From: an uncultured Bacteroidales bacterium
GTDB taxonomy: Bacteria; Bacteroidota; Bacteroidia; Bacteroidales; Paludibacteraceae
Reading direction: 5' to 3'
DNA: 18,733 nucleotides
NCBI GenBank assembly: GCA_934725535.1
Contig: CAKVBV010000049.1
Coordinates: forward strand, 1 to 18,733
Positions 1-7,605 of this stretch are shown piece after piece. The position numbers were made by a program, and so were the translations under genes. The notes under the pieces are model-generated. The model did no database searches and had not been told where the DNA came from. It was given only the letters and a program-made list of their open reading frames with translations. Numbering within the stretch: the stretch's first letter is position 1; every line of letters begins with the position of its first letter.

Positions 1-578
1 AGGAGTATGTGAAGAGAGTAGAGAACAATACCATCACCGATGTCCTCACTGATTTCAAGGTGAAGGCGGGTGATGTGCTGGTGGGTATTCCCTCCACGGG
101 TGTACACTCCAATGGCTTCAGTCTGGTGCGTAAGATTGTGGCAGACGCAGGACTTGACTTGCGCCGTGTCTATCCCGAGTTGGACGCAGAGAAGACACTC
201 GGCGAAGTACTGCTTACCCCGACGCAGATATACGTGAAACAGGTACTGGACGTGATACACCAATTGGACGTACACGGCGTGGCACACATCACGGGCGGTG
301 GTTTCGACGAGAATATCCCGCGTATCCTCGGCGAGGGGCAGGGTATCCTTATCAATGAGGGCAGTTGGACTATTCTGCCGGTGTTCCGCTGTCTGGAGCA
401 ATGGGGCAATATCCCCCACCGCGAGATGTTCAACATCTTCAATATGGGTATCGGTATGGTGCTGGCTATGGACGGGAGCGATGCGCAAGCGGCTATTGAC
501 ATCCTGGCCAAGCATGGTCTCCACGCTACCGTTATCGGCAGTATTGTAGAGGGAAAGGGTGTAGAGATTAGAGGTTAG
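1..578 (+). CDS. purM: Phosphoribosylformylglycinamidine cyclo-ligase (AIR synthetase), 3' part
   Basis: PurM closes the imidazole ring, converting FGAM and ATP to AIR in the cytoplasm. The reading frame is open from base 3, so the gene starts before the window; the GTG at base 9 is only an internal Val codon. About 191 residues remain, equal to the AIRS C-terminal domain. The visible family motifs are GDVLVGIPSTGVHSNGFSLV early in the fragment and HITGGGFDENIPRIL near its middle, both typical of PurM. The last codons (Val-Glu-Ile-Arg-Gly) and the TAG stop at 576-578 lie inside a 7-base tandem array that continues to the purN start, so the native C-terminus may have been altered by the repeat. 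It is the first gene of the visible cluster. Confidence 0.95.
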   Translation, partial: EYVKRVENNTITDVLTDFKVKAGDVLVGIPSTGVHSNGFSLVRKIVADAGLDLRRVYPELDAEKTLGEVLLTPTQIYVKQVLDVIHQLDVHGVAHITGGGFDENIPRILGEGQGILINEGSWTILPVFRCLEQWGNIPHREMFNIFNMGIGMVLAMDGSDAQAAIDILAKHGLHATVIGSIVEGKGVEIRG

Positions 579-598
579 ATGTTAGAAGTTAGAGAATG
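564..598. repeat. 7-base degenerate tandem array at the purM-purN junction
   Basis: Five successive 7-base units starting at 564, 571, 578, 585 and 592 follow the pattern GADRTTA (for example GAGGTTA, GAAGTTA), the last one degenerate. The array includes the purM stop codon (576-578) and ends on the purN ATG (596-598). The units are seen directly; any function is unknown. Confidence 0.8.
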
Positions 599-1153
599 AA
601 GCGTTTGGCAGTGTTTGCGAGCGGACGGGGTACCAACTTCGAAGCGATAGTGTCGGCATGCGATAGCGGTCGGCTGTGTGCCGAAGTGGTGCTGCTGGTC
701 TGCGACCGCCCCGATGCGGAGGTGGTCGCACGTGCAGAGGTACATGGTGTGCCGTGCTTTGCATTCTGTCCGAAAGACTATGCAGCCAAAGCCGACTACG
801 AGCGCGAGATAGTGGCACGCCTGCAACAGAGTGGGGTGGAACTCATCTGTTTGGCGGGCTATATGCGACTGCTGTCGGAGGTGCTGCTCAATGCCTACGA
901 GGGACATATCATTAATATACACCCGTCGTTGCTGCCCGCATTCAAGGGCGCACACGCCATAGAGCAAGCACTGGCGTATGGTGTGAAAGTGTACGGCGTA
1001 ACCGTTCACTATGTGGACGCTTCGATGGATGGCGGGCGTATTATCGCGCAGCAGGCTATCCCCTACGAGGGTAGCGACATCACCGAGTTGGAAACACGGC
1101 TTCACGCCATAGAACACGAATTATATATTCAAACAATAAACAAACTGATATGA
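596..1153 (+). CDS. purN: Phosphoribosylglycinamide formyltransferase, folate-dependent (GART)
   Basis: PurN transfers the formyl group of 10-formyl-THF to GAR, giving FGAR. The protein has 185 residues, a little short of the E. coli enzyme (212). The N-terminal phosphate-binding loop reads ASGRGTNF. The catalytic set is intact: N107 and H109 in NIHPSLLPAF, and D145 in the HYVDASMDGG segment (the equivalent of E. coli D144). The ATG at 596 is chosen because the Met-Lys-Arg-Leu-Ala-Val-Phe-Ala-Ser-Gly start matches the family and follows the purM stop by 17 bases. The TGA stop overlaps the purH ATG in an ATGA, which suggests translational coupling. A formate-dependent enzyme for the same step (purT) lies 3.7 kb downstream. 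Confidence 0.97.
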   Translation: MKRLAVFASGRGTNFEAIVSACDSGRLCAEVVLLVCDRPDAEVVARAEVHGVPCFAFCPKDYAAKADYEREIVARLQQSGVELICLAGYMRLLSEVLLNAYEGHIINIHPSLLPAFKGAHAIEQALAYGVKVYGVTVHYVDASMDGGRIIAQQAIPYEGSDITELETRLHAIEHELYIQTINKLI

Positions 1154-2703
1154 GAGCATTAGTAAGCGTAAGCGACAAGACAGGATTAGTAGAGTTCGTA
1201 CAGGGCTTGCAGCAGCACGGTTGGGAGATTATCGCCACGGGCGGTACGCAACGGCTGCTGGAGGACGCGGGCATACACACCATCGGTATTTCGGAGGTAA
1301 CAGGCTTCCCCGAGATATGCGACGGACGTGTCAAGACCCTCCACCCGAAAGTGCATGGTGCGCTGTTGGCACGCCGCGACGAACCGTCCCACTTGCAGGC
1401 GCTCAAAGAGAACGGTATCGAGTTCATCGATATGGTATGCGTGAACCTCTATCCGTTCCGCGAGACGATTGCCAAAGAGGGTACCACTATGGCTGAGGCT
1501 GTCGAGAAAATCGACATAGGCGGTCCGTCAATGCTGCGCTCGGCTGCCAAGAACTGGAACGATGTAACGGTTGTTTGCGACCCCGCGGATTATCAGCGTG
1601 TCTTGGCTGAAATCGATGCCACGGGCAATACTACCCGTGAGACCCGTTTGCAGTTGTCTGCCAAAGCCTACACCCACACCGCCGAGTACGATATGTGTAT
1701 CGCTACCTATATGCGCAAGGCGGCAGGGCTCAACGAGAAATTGTTCCTCGAGTACGACCTCAAGCAGAGTCTGCGCTATGGCGAGAACCCGCACCAGGAC
1801 GCAAAGTTCTATGCATCGTTGGAACCCGTGCCTTTCTCGCTGGCTACTGCCAGACAACTCAATGGCAAGGAACTCTCATACAACAACATACAGGACGCCA
1901 ATGCTGCCCTCAATATCGTGCGCGAGTTCGGCAACACGCCTTTCTGCGTAGGGCTCAAGCACATGAACCCCTGCGGTGCGGCTATCGGCAAAGACGTGGT
2001 GGAAGCGTGGACAAAAGCCTACGAGGCGGACAAGGTGTCTATCTTCGGCGGTATCGTGGCTACCAACTGCGAACTTACCCGTGAGGCGGCGGAACTGATG
2101 AAACCTATCTTCCTCGAGATTATTATGGCTCCCAAGTTCTCGGAGGGGGCATTGGAGGTACTCTGTACCAAGAAGAACCTGCGCCTTCTCGAAGTGAACA
2201 TGACTGCCGACACTGAGCAGCGTATGCAGTATGTGTCGGTCAATGGTGGTCTGCTCGCACAGCATCAGGACACTACCACCGTTACGCTTACCAAGGATAT
2301 GTGCGTTACGGAGTCCAAACCGACCGACGAACAGATGACCGACCTGCAGTTTGCATGGCGTATTGTGAAGCACGTGAAGTCGAATGCCATCGTGGTGGTG
2401 AAGAACGGTCGCACCTACGGCGTGGGTGCCGGTCAGATGAACCGTGTCGGTTCGGCGGCTATCGCACTCCGTCAGGCGGAGGAGACGCTCCGGGCAGAGG
2501 GCAAGGACATCCGCAAAGAGGGGCTCGTGATGGGTTCGGACGGTTTCTTCCCCTTCGGCGACAGCGTGGAGAGCGCAGCCGAGTACGGCATTGCGGCTAT
2601 TGTCCAACCGGGCGGCAGCGTCCGTGACGAGGAGAGTATCACCGCTGCCGACAAGCACGGCATACCGATGCTTTTCACCGGAATGAGACATTTCAAACAT
2701 TAA
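1150..2703 (+). CDS. purH: Bifunctional AICAR formyltransferase / IMP cyclohydrolase
   Basis: PurH carries out the last two steps to IMP: formylation of AICAR with 10-formyl-THF, then ring closure. At 517 residues it is full length. The N-terminal MGS-like IMP cyclohydrolase domain starts with SVSDKTGLVEF and contains IDIGGPSMLRSAAKNW near residues 124-139. The C-terminal formyltransferase domain carries the catalytic Lys-His pair K270-H271 in GLKHMNPCG, plus NGRTYGVGAGQMNRV and DGFFPFGDSVE towards the end. The start overlaps the purN stop by 4 bases. It uses the same folate cofactor as PurN, which FolD can regenerate. Confidence 0.98.
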   Translation: MRALVSVSDKTGLVEFVQGLQQHGWEIIATGGTQRLLEDAGIHTIGISEVTGFPEICDGRVKTLHPKVHGALLARRDEPSHLQALKENGIEFIDMVCVNLYPFRETIAKEGTTMAEAVEKIDIGGPSMLRSAAKNWNDVTVVCDPADYQRVLAEIDATGNTTRETRLQLSAKAYTHTAEYDMCIATYMRKAAGLNEKLFLEYDLKQSLRYGENPHQDAKFYASLEPVPFSLATARQLNGKELSYNNIQDANAALNIVREFGNTPFCVGLKHMNPCGAAIGKDVVEAWTKAYEADKVSIFGGIVATNCELTREAAELMKPIFLEIIMAPKFSEGALEVLCTKKNLRLLEVNMTADTEQRMQYVSVNGGLLAQHQDTTTVTLTKDMCVTESKPTDEQMTDLQFAWRIVKHVKSNAIVVVKNGRTYGVGAGQMNRVGSAAIALRQAEETLRAEGKDIRKEGLVMGSDGFFPFGDSVESAAEYGIAAIVQPGGSVRDEESITAADKHGIPMLFTGMRHFKH

Positions 2704-2705
2704 CC

Positions 2706-2742
2706 TATCAGTCCCATTAGTCTTATTAGTCCTATTAGCCCT
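2706..2742. repeat. 9-base tandem array before purD
   Basis: Four 9-base units start at 2706, 2715, 2724 and 2733 with consensus YATTAGYCY (first unit TATCAGTCC), and a T at 2742 begins a fifth. The array fills the purH-purD gap and touches the purD ATG at 2743, so the whole leader that a ribosome would see is repeat. The same word recurs at 16393-16436. Confidence 0.85.
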
Positions 2743-3993
2743 ATGAAACAGGTTTTAGTAATCGGTGGTGGTGGCCGCGAGCATGCTATCGTGTATGCGT
2801 TGAGCCGCAGTCCGCAGGTGGAGAAGATCTATTGTGCCCCCGGTAATGCGGGTATCGCCGCTTTGGCGGAGTGTGTCGCTTTCAAGGACACCGATGTGGA
2901 GGGATTGCTGGCTTTTGCCAAAGACCATCGTATCGACCTCACCGTGGTGGGACCCGAAGCCGCTTTGGCGGCAGGCGTGGTGGACGCTTTCCGTGCTGCG
3001 GGACTGCCCGTCTTCGGGCATACCAAGGCGGCAACGCAGATCGAGTCGTCGAAGGAGTTTGCCAAGCAGATCATGACCCGCTACGGCATACCTACTGCCG
3101 CTTACCGCAGTTTCAACCGCTACGAAGACGCTATCGCCTACGTACGCACCCGCAATCAATATCCTATCGTGCTCAAATACGACGGTCTGGCAGCAGGCAA
3201 AGGGGTGGTCATTCCCGCCAATGAAGCCGAGGCGGACAAGGCGTTGCGTGATATGCTGGTCGGTGAGGAGTTCGGCAAAGGAAAGGTGGTGATAGAGGAC
3301 TACCTGACAGGTCCCGAGTTCTCGTTTATGTGCTTTGTGTCGGGCGAGCGGGTGTATCCTATGCCGCTGGCGCAAGACCACAAGCGGGCGTACGACGGCG
3401 ACAAAGGTCCGAACACGGGCGGTATGGGCGCTTATACACCGCTGCCGTTCATCACCAAAGAGGACGAGGCGTTTGCCCTCCGCCATATATTGCAGGCGAC
3501 TGCCACGGGTATGGCTAAAGAAGGGTTGCCTCTGTCGGGCGTGCTGTACGGCGGACTGATGAAGACCCCGCAAGGCATACAGGTGATAGAGTTCAATGCC
3601 CGTTTCGGCGACCCCGAGACCGAGGTGGTGCTACCGCTATTGGACAGCGATGCGTACGATGTGTTCTATGCCATTGCTACGGGTGGCGAACTGAAGGAGG
3701 TGCGTTGGCACGAGAAAGCCACCGTGGGCGTGGTGTTGGCGTCCAAGGGCTACCCTGCGCACTATGACAAGGGCTATCCCATTACCGGTACGGAGAATTT
3801 CGACGGACTGATTTTCCACATGGGTACCCGGTCGGAGAATGGTCAACTGCTCACCAACGGCGGACGCGTGATGATGTGTATCGCCACAGGCAAGGACATC
3901 GCCGAAGCGCAGCACAAAGTCTATCAGGAGATAGAAAAGATACATTGTGATAACTTGTTTTACAGAAAAGATATAGCCCATCAAGCATTATGA
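2743..3993 (+). CDS. purD: Phosphoribosylamine-glycine ligase (GAR synthetase)
   Basis: PurD joins phosphoribosylamine and glycine with ATP to make GAR, the substrate of PurN and PurT. The protein has 416 residues, normal for the family. It starts MKQVLVIGGGGREHAIVYAL, the PurD N-terminal Rossmann motif. The ATP-grasp core follows, with Gly227-Met228-Gly229-Ala230-Tyr231 in NTGGMGAYTP and the metal/ATP-binding segment GDPETEVVLPLL from residue 289. The start directly abuts a 9-base repeat array and shows no Shine-Dalgarno motif. The TGA stop overlaps the folD ATG by 4 bases. Confidence 0.98.
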   Translation: MKQVLVIGGGGREHAIVYALSRSPQVEKIYCAPGNAGIAALAECVAFKDTDVEGLLAFAKDHRIDLTVVGPEAALAAGVVDAFRAAGLPVFGHTKAATQIESSKEFAKQIMTRYGIPTAAYRSFNRYEDAIAYVRTRNQYPIVLKYDGLAAGKGVVIPANEAEADKALRDMLVGEEFGKGKVVIEDYLTGPEFSFMCFVSGERVYPMPLAQDHKRAYDGDKGPNTGGMGAYTPLPFITKEDEAFALRHILQATATGMAKEGLPLSGVLYGGLMKTPQGIQVIEFNARFGDPETEVVLPLLDSDAYDVFYAIATGGELKEVRWHEKATVGVVLASKGYPAHYDKGYPITGTENFDGLIFHMGTRSENGQLLTNGGRVMMCIATGKDIAEAQHKVYQEIEKIHCDNLFYRKDIAHQAL

Positions 3994-4847
3994 TAATAGA
4001 CGGAAAACAGATAGCCCAGTCGCTCAAAGACGAAATGCGTGAAGAAGTGCTCCGACTGCGTGCTCAATATGGTCGTGCACCCCGCTTGGAGGTCATCATC
4101 GTGGGCAACAATCCTGCTTCGCGATCGTATGTACGCGGGAAAATCAAAGCCACCGAGTATTGTGGCTTCGACGGCGAACTCGTCGAACTGCCCGAAGACG
4201 TGCAGGAGAGCGTGTTGCTTGGCGAGATAGACCGCCTCAACCGCGACAACGGTGTGGACGGTATCCTCGTGCAACTGCCTCTGCCCAAGCATATCGACGA
4301 GCAGAAAGTAATTGATGCTATCTCGCCGGAGAAAGATGTGGACGGTTTCCATCCCGAGAACGTGGCACGCCTGTGGCTCAATCAGGATTGTATCCTGCCC
4401 TGTACGCCGAAGGGTATCATCGTGCTCTTGGAGAAAGCGGGTGTGCAAATGGCAGGCAAACACGCGGTGGTCGTAGGGCGCAGCAATATCGTGGGCAAGC
4501 CTGTAGCCAAACTGCTGCTTGACAAGAACTGCACCGTTACCATAGCACATTCGCGCACGCAGAACCTGCCCGCGCTGTGTCGTGAGGCGGATATCCTTGT
4601 GGCGGCGGTAGGGCGTGCCAAGATGATTACCGCCGACTATGTCAAACCCGGTGCGGCGGTCATCGATGTGGGTATCAACCGTACCGAGGACGGACACCTC
4701 GTGGGCGATGTGGACTTCGATGCCGTCAAGGACATCGCAGGTTGTATCACGCCTGTCCCCGGTGGCGTCGGACCTATGACCATCACCATGCTGATGCAAA
4801 ACACGATTGAGTGTTTCCGTCGTCGCTCTGCAATTCATAATTCATAA
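3990..4847 (+). CDS. folD: Bifunctional methylene-THF dehydrogenase / methenyl-THF cyclohydrolase
   Basis: FolD interconverts 5,10-methylene-THF, methenyl-THF and 10-formyl-THF with NADP. At 285 residues it is the normal size. The visible motifs are Y47-V-R-G-K51-I-K-A with the catalytic lysine K51, GILVQLPLPKHID, PEKDVDGFHPENVARL, VVVGRSNIVGKPVAKLL (the nucleotide-binding turn) and TPVPGGVGPMTITML near the C-terminus. Its place between purD and purT fits a role in supplying formyl groups to PurN and PurH. The last codons (Ala-Ile-His-Asn-Ser) and the TAA stop lie in a 7-base AT-rich tandem array, so the C-terminal tail is repeat-encoded. Confidence 0.98.
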   Translation: MIIDGKQIAQSLKDEMREEVLRLRAQYGRAPRLEVIIVGNNPASRSYVRGKIKATEYCGFDGELVELPEDVQESVLLGEIDRLNRDNGVDGILVQLPLPKHIDEQKVIDAISPEKDVDGFHPENVARLWLNQDCILPCTPKGIIVLLEKAGVQMAGKHAVVVGRSNIVGKPVAKLLLDKNCTVTIAHSRTQNLPALCREADILVAAVGRAKMITADYVKPGAAVIDVGINRTEDGHLVGDVDFDAVKDIAGCITPVPGGVGPMTITMLMQNTIECFRRRSAIHNS

Positions 4848-4866
4848 TTCCTCATTCATAATTATC
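4832..4866. repeat. 7-base AT-rich tandem array at the folD-purT junction
   Basis: Five 7-base units start at 4832, 4839, 4846, 4853 and 4860. The first two are identical (AATTCAT) and the others differ at one to three positions. The array contains the folD stop (4845-4847) and ends two bases before the purT ATG. Confidence 0.85.
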
Positions 4867-4868
4867 CA

Positions 4869-6113
4869 ATGCTTTTTGGAACTCCCCTCACTCCCGTTGC
4901 CACCCGCGCTCTGTTGCTCGGTTCCGGCGAACTCGGAAAAGAAATAACCATCGAACTGCAACGCTACGGCGTGGAAGTGATTGCGTGCGACAAGTACGCC
5001 AATGCCCCTGCTATGCAAGTGGCACACCGCAGCCATGTCTTCAATATGCTGGACGGCGTGGCGCTCCGCCGTGTGGTGGAGCAGGAGCAACCTGCGCTTA
5101 TCATCCCCGAGGTGGAGGCGATAGCCACACCCACTTTGGTGGAACTCGAGAAAGAGGGCTATCGTGTTATCCCCACAGCCCACGCTGCTTTCCTCACGAT
5201 GAACCGTGAGGCGATACGCCGTTTGGCAGCCGAAGAACTGCATATCCCTACTGCGCGGTACGAGTTTGCCGACAACTATGAGCAGTTCCTCGCAGCCGTG
5301 GAGCATATCGGTTTGCCGTGCGTGGTCAAACCTGTCATGTCCTCGTCCGGACACGGTCAGTCCACTATCAAAACAGAGTCGGACATCGAGCCTGCCTGGC
5401 ACGTGAGCCAGGAGGGCGGTCGTGCAGGAGCAGGGCGTGTCATTGTCGAGGGGTTTGTCCGTTTCGACTACGAGATAACGCTCCTTACCGTGCGCCATTC
5501 GGGCGGAACGCTATTCCTGCAGCCGATAGGGCACCATCAGGTGGACGGCGACTATCGCGAGTCGTGGCAGCCGCAGGCTATGTCCGTTGAGGCACTGGCA
5601 CAAGCGCAGGACATTGCCCGCAAGATAACCGGCGCACTCGGCGGCTATGGTATCTTCGGCGTGGAGATGTTCGTTTGTGGCGACAGGGTCATCTTCTCCG
5701 AGGTCAGTCCGCGTCCGCACGACACGGGTATGGTTACGATGATTAGCCAGGATCTCTCGGAGTTCGCTCTCCATGCGCGGGCGGTACTCGGTCTGCCGAT
5801 ACCTGAAGTGCGTTTCTTGGGTGCGTCTGCGTCCAAAGCGATTGTTATTGAGGGCAACGGTACGGAGGTCGTTTTTTCGGGGTTGGAGAAAGCCTTGTCA
5901 ATCCCCGGTGTGCAGGTGCGCCTCTTCGGCAAACCCGAAGTCTGCGGACACCGCCGCTATGGTGTCGTCCTCGCTACGGACGAGACCGTCGAAAAGGCAC
6001 TCGCCAAAGCCGAACGAGCCTACAGCGAAATCAGTTATACCGTTAAAGACAGACCTTCAATGTATGGGCTGTCGCCTTACCATTACCCTACCACTCATAT
6101 AGGATGTATATAG
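4869..6113 (+). CDS. purT: Formate-dependent phosphoribosylglycinamide formyltransferase (GAR transformylase 2)
   Basis: PurT formylates GAR with free formate and ATP and needs no folate; it is an ATP-grasp enzyme. The protein has 414 residues against about 392 in E. coli. It carries the N-terminal GSGELGK motif at residues 18-24, the IIPEVEAIAT segment, KPVMSSSGHGQS in the ATP-grasp domain, GVEMFV followed by the metal-site segment EVSPRPHDTG at 278-287, and FGKPEVCGHRRYGVVLA towards the C-terminus. About 20 residues after the last recognisable family segment (ending YHYPTTHIGCI) look like an extra tail. The ATG at 4869 follows the folD stop by 21 bases of repeat. PurN catalyses the same conversion in this cluster, so the step has both a folate and a formate route. 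Confidence 0.97.
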   Translation: MLFGTPLTPVATRALLLGSGELGKEITIELQRYGVEVIACDKYANAPAMQVAHRSHVFNMLDGVALRRVVEQEQPALIIPEVEAIATPTLVELEKEGYRVIPTAHAAFLTMNREAIRRLAAEELHIPTARYEFADNYEQFLAAVEHIGLPCVVKPVMSSSGHGQSTIKTESDIEPAWHVSQEGGRAGAGRVIVEGFVRFDYEITLLTVRHSGGTLFLQPIGHHQVDGDYRESWQPQAMSVEALAQAQDIARKITGALGGYGIFGVEMFVCGDRVIFSEVSPRPHDTGMVTMISQDLSEFALHARAVLGLPIPEVRFLGASASKAIVIEGNGTEVVFSGLEKALSIPGVQVRLFGKPEVCGHRRYGVVLATDETVEKALAKAERAYSEISYTVKDRPSMYGLSPYHYPTTHIGCI

Positions 6114-6118
6114 AAAGT

Positions 6119-6161
6119 ATAGGTGATTGATAGGTGATTAATAGGTGATTAATAGGTGATT
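6119..6161. repeat. 11-base tandem array between purT and purB
   Basis: Four units of ATAGGTGATTA start at 6119, 6130, 6141 and 6152. Only one base differs (G at 6129), and the last unit lacks its final base. It is the most regular array in the window and starts six bases after the purT stop. Confidence 0.92.
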
Positions 6162-6188
6162 CCCGATAGGATACCATAAGGCAGTGTG

Positions 6189-6211
6189 GGGACGACGCGT
6201 CCCGCGTCGTC
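6189..6211. other. Two mutually exclusive perfect hairpins in the purB leader
   Basis: Bases 6191-6199 (GACGACGCG) pair perfectly with 6203-6211 (CGCGTCGTC) around a 3-base loop. An alternative hairpin, GGGACG at 6189-6194 with CGTCCC at 6198-6203, uses many of the same bases, so only one can form at a time. A T5 run (6223-6227) lies 11 bases after the larger stem, too far for a classical terminator. It could be a REP-like palindrome or an RNA control element; neither is shown. Confidence 0.6.
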
Positions 6212-6251
6212 GAAAGAAACCGTTTTTGCTCTGTTTTCTTCTATTTTTCTT

Positions 6252-6264
6252 GCCGCCCTGCGGC
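6252..6264. other. Small GC hairpin in the purB leader
   Basis: GCCGC at 6252-6256 pairs with GCGGC at 6260-6264 around a CCT loop. It lies 38 bases before the purB ATG and just after a T-rich tract. The structure is visible but short, and it may be chance. No good promoter motif was seen in the 189-base purT-purB gap. Confidence 0.4.
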
Positions 6265-6302
6265 ATAGGGTACCCAAACAAGAATATAACAAACCAACCA
6301 TA

Positions 6303-7595
6303 ATGATAGATCGTTATTCGCGCCCACAGATGCGCAAAATCTGGACAGAAGAGAATAAGTTCAACGCTTATCTCGAAGTGGAAATACTGGCAGCCGAGGC
6401 ATGGAGTACGCTTGGGGTAGTGCCCAAAGAGGACGTGGCTCTGCTGCGGGAGAAGGCAACCTTTGATGTGAACCGTATTCACGAGATAGAGGAGGTTACG
6501 CGCCACGATGTGGTGGCATTCACGCGTGCGGTGAGTGAGTCGTTGGGCGAGGAGCGCAAATGGGTACACTACGGACTGACCTCCACCGATGTGGTCGATA
6601 CCGCCAACGGCTACCTGCTCAAGCAGGCGAACACCATACTGCGTGCCGACCTGCAGTCGTTTATGGAGGTGCTGCGCCGCCGTGCCCACGAATTCAAATA
6701 CACACCCGTCATCGGACGTACCCACGGTATGCACGCCGATGTAACCTCTTTCGGCTTGAAGTGGGCGTTGTGGTACGAGGAGATGAAACGTAATCTCGCC
6801 CGTTTCGAGATGGCTGCCCGCGGAGTGGAGGCAGGCAAGTTGTCGGGCGCGGTGGGCAACTATGCCAATATCCCGCCCGAGATACAGGAGTACGTGTGCG
6901 AGCACCTCGGTATCGAGTCGGCGGCTATTGCCACCCAGGTATTAGGGCGCGACCGCCACGCTTTCTATATCGCCACGCTGGCGGTGATTGCGGGTACACT
7001 TGAGCAAATGGCTCTTGAGGTACGCAATATGCAGCGGCAGGAGGTGCGCGAGGTGGAAGAGGCGTTCCGCAAAGGGCAGAAAGGTTCGTCCGCTATGCCC
7101 CACAAGCGCAATCCTATCTCGTCGGAGAATATCTGCGGTTGCGCCCGCGTGATGCGCGGATATATGTGCACCGCAAGCGAGAATATCGCCCTGTGGCATG
7201 AGCGCGACATCTCCCATTCGTCCACCGAGCGTATCGTGTTGCCCGATGCCACGATGCTTCTCGACTATATGCTTTCGCGCTTCGAGGGCGTGCTGGCTAA
7301 TCTGGTGGTGTATCCCGAGAATATGCTCCGCAATATCGGTCTGACCCACGGAGCCATCTTTGCGCAGCGTGTGATGAACGCGCTCATAGAGAAGGGCTTT
7401 GTGCGCGAGCAGGCATACGACTTGGTGCAGCCGGTGGCTATGCGCACCCTGATGGAGGGCGGCGAGATGCAGGACAACCTGAAGAAAACACCCGAGGTGA
7501 TGGCGCATCTGAGCGAGGCGGAAATCGACAACTGCTTCACGCTCGACTATTATATGAAAAACGTCGATTATATCTTCAACAAAGTAGGCATTTAA
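6303..7595 (+). CDS. purB: Adenylosuccinate lyase
   Basis: PurB cleaves fumarate from SAICAR (giving AICAR) and from adenylosuccinate (giving AMP). It therefore serves both the IMP trunk and the AMP branch started by PurA, its neighbour. From the ATG at 6303 the protein has 430 residues, matching the compact B. subtilis type. An in-frame upstream ATG (6186) would add 39 residues encoded by the hairpin and T-rich leader, unlike the family, so it is not used. The visible motifs are VHYGLTSTDVVDTA, IGRTHGMHADVTSFG with the catalytic His region, and the superfamily signature GSSAMPHKRNP from residue 261 with the catalytic serine (S262/S263). The gap to purA is 10 bases. Confidence 0.98.
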   Translation: MIDRYSRPQMRKIWTEENKFNAYLEVEILAAEAWSTLGVVPKEDVALLREKATFDVNRIHEIEEVTRHDVVAFTRAVSESLGEERKWVHYGLTSTDVVDTANGYLLKQANTILRADLQSFMEVLRRRAHEFKYTPVIGRTHGMHADVTSFGLKWALWYEEMKRNLARFEMAARGVEAGKLSGAVGNYANIPPEIQEYVCEHLGIESAAIATQVLGRDRHAFYIATLAVIAGTLEQMALEVRNMQRQEVREVEEAFRKGQKGSSAMPHKRNPISSENICGCARVMRGYMCTASENIALWHERDISHSSTERIVLPDATMLLDYMLSRFEGVLANLVVYPENMLRNIGLTHGAIFAQRVMNALIEKGFVREQAYDLVQPVAMRTLMEGGEMQDNLKKTPEVMAHLSEAEIDNCFTLDYYMKNVDYIFNKVGI

Positions 7596-7605
7596 TTTTT
7601 TCGGT

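Noticed and set aside
9..11. GTG as a start codon for the first gene
   Set aside because: The frame is open to the window edge and the product is only the C-terminal half of PurM, so it is an internal codon.
3981..4838. 285-codon minus-strand frame almost exactly opposite folD
   Set aside because: FolD motifs are intact on the plus strand; the reverse frame has no recognisable content.
6226..6249. Promoter before purB (TTG with TATTTTTC)
   Set aside because: The spacing is only 13 bases and the -7 box has a mismatch at its last base; it does not fit the 20-base geometry seen elsewhere in the window.
6186..6302. Upstream in-frame ATG adding 39 residues to PurB
   Set aside because: The extra residues are encoded by the palindrome and T-rich leader and do not resemble any PurB N-terminus; MIDRYSRPQMRKIW at 6303 does.
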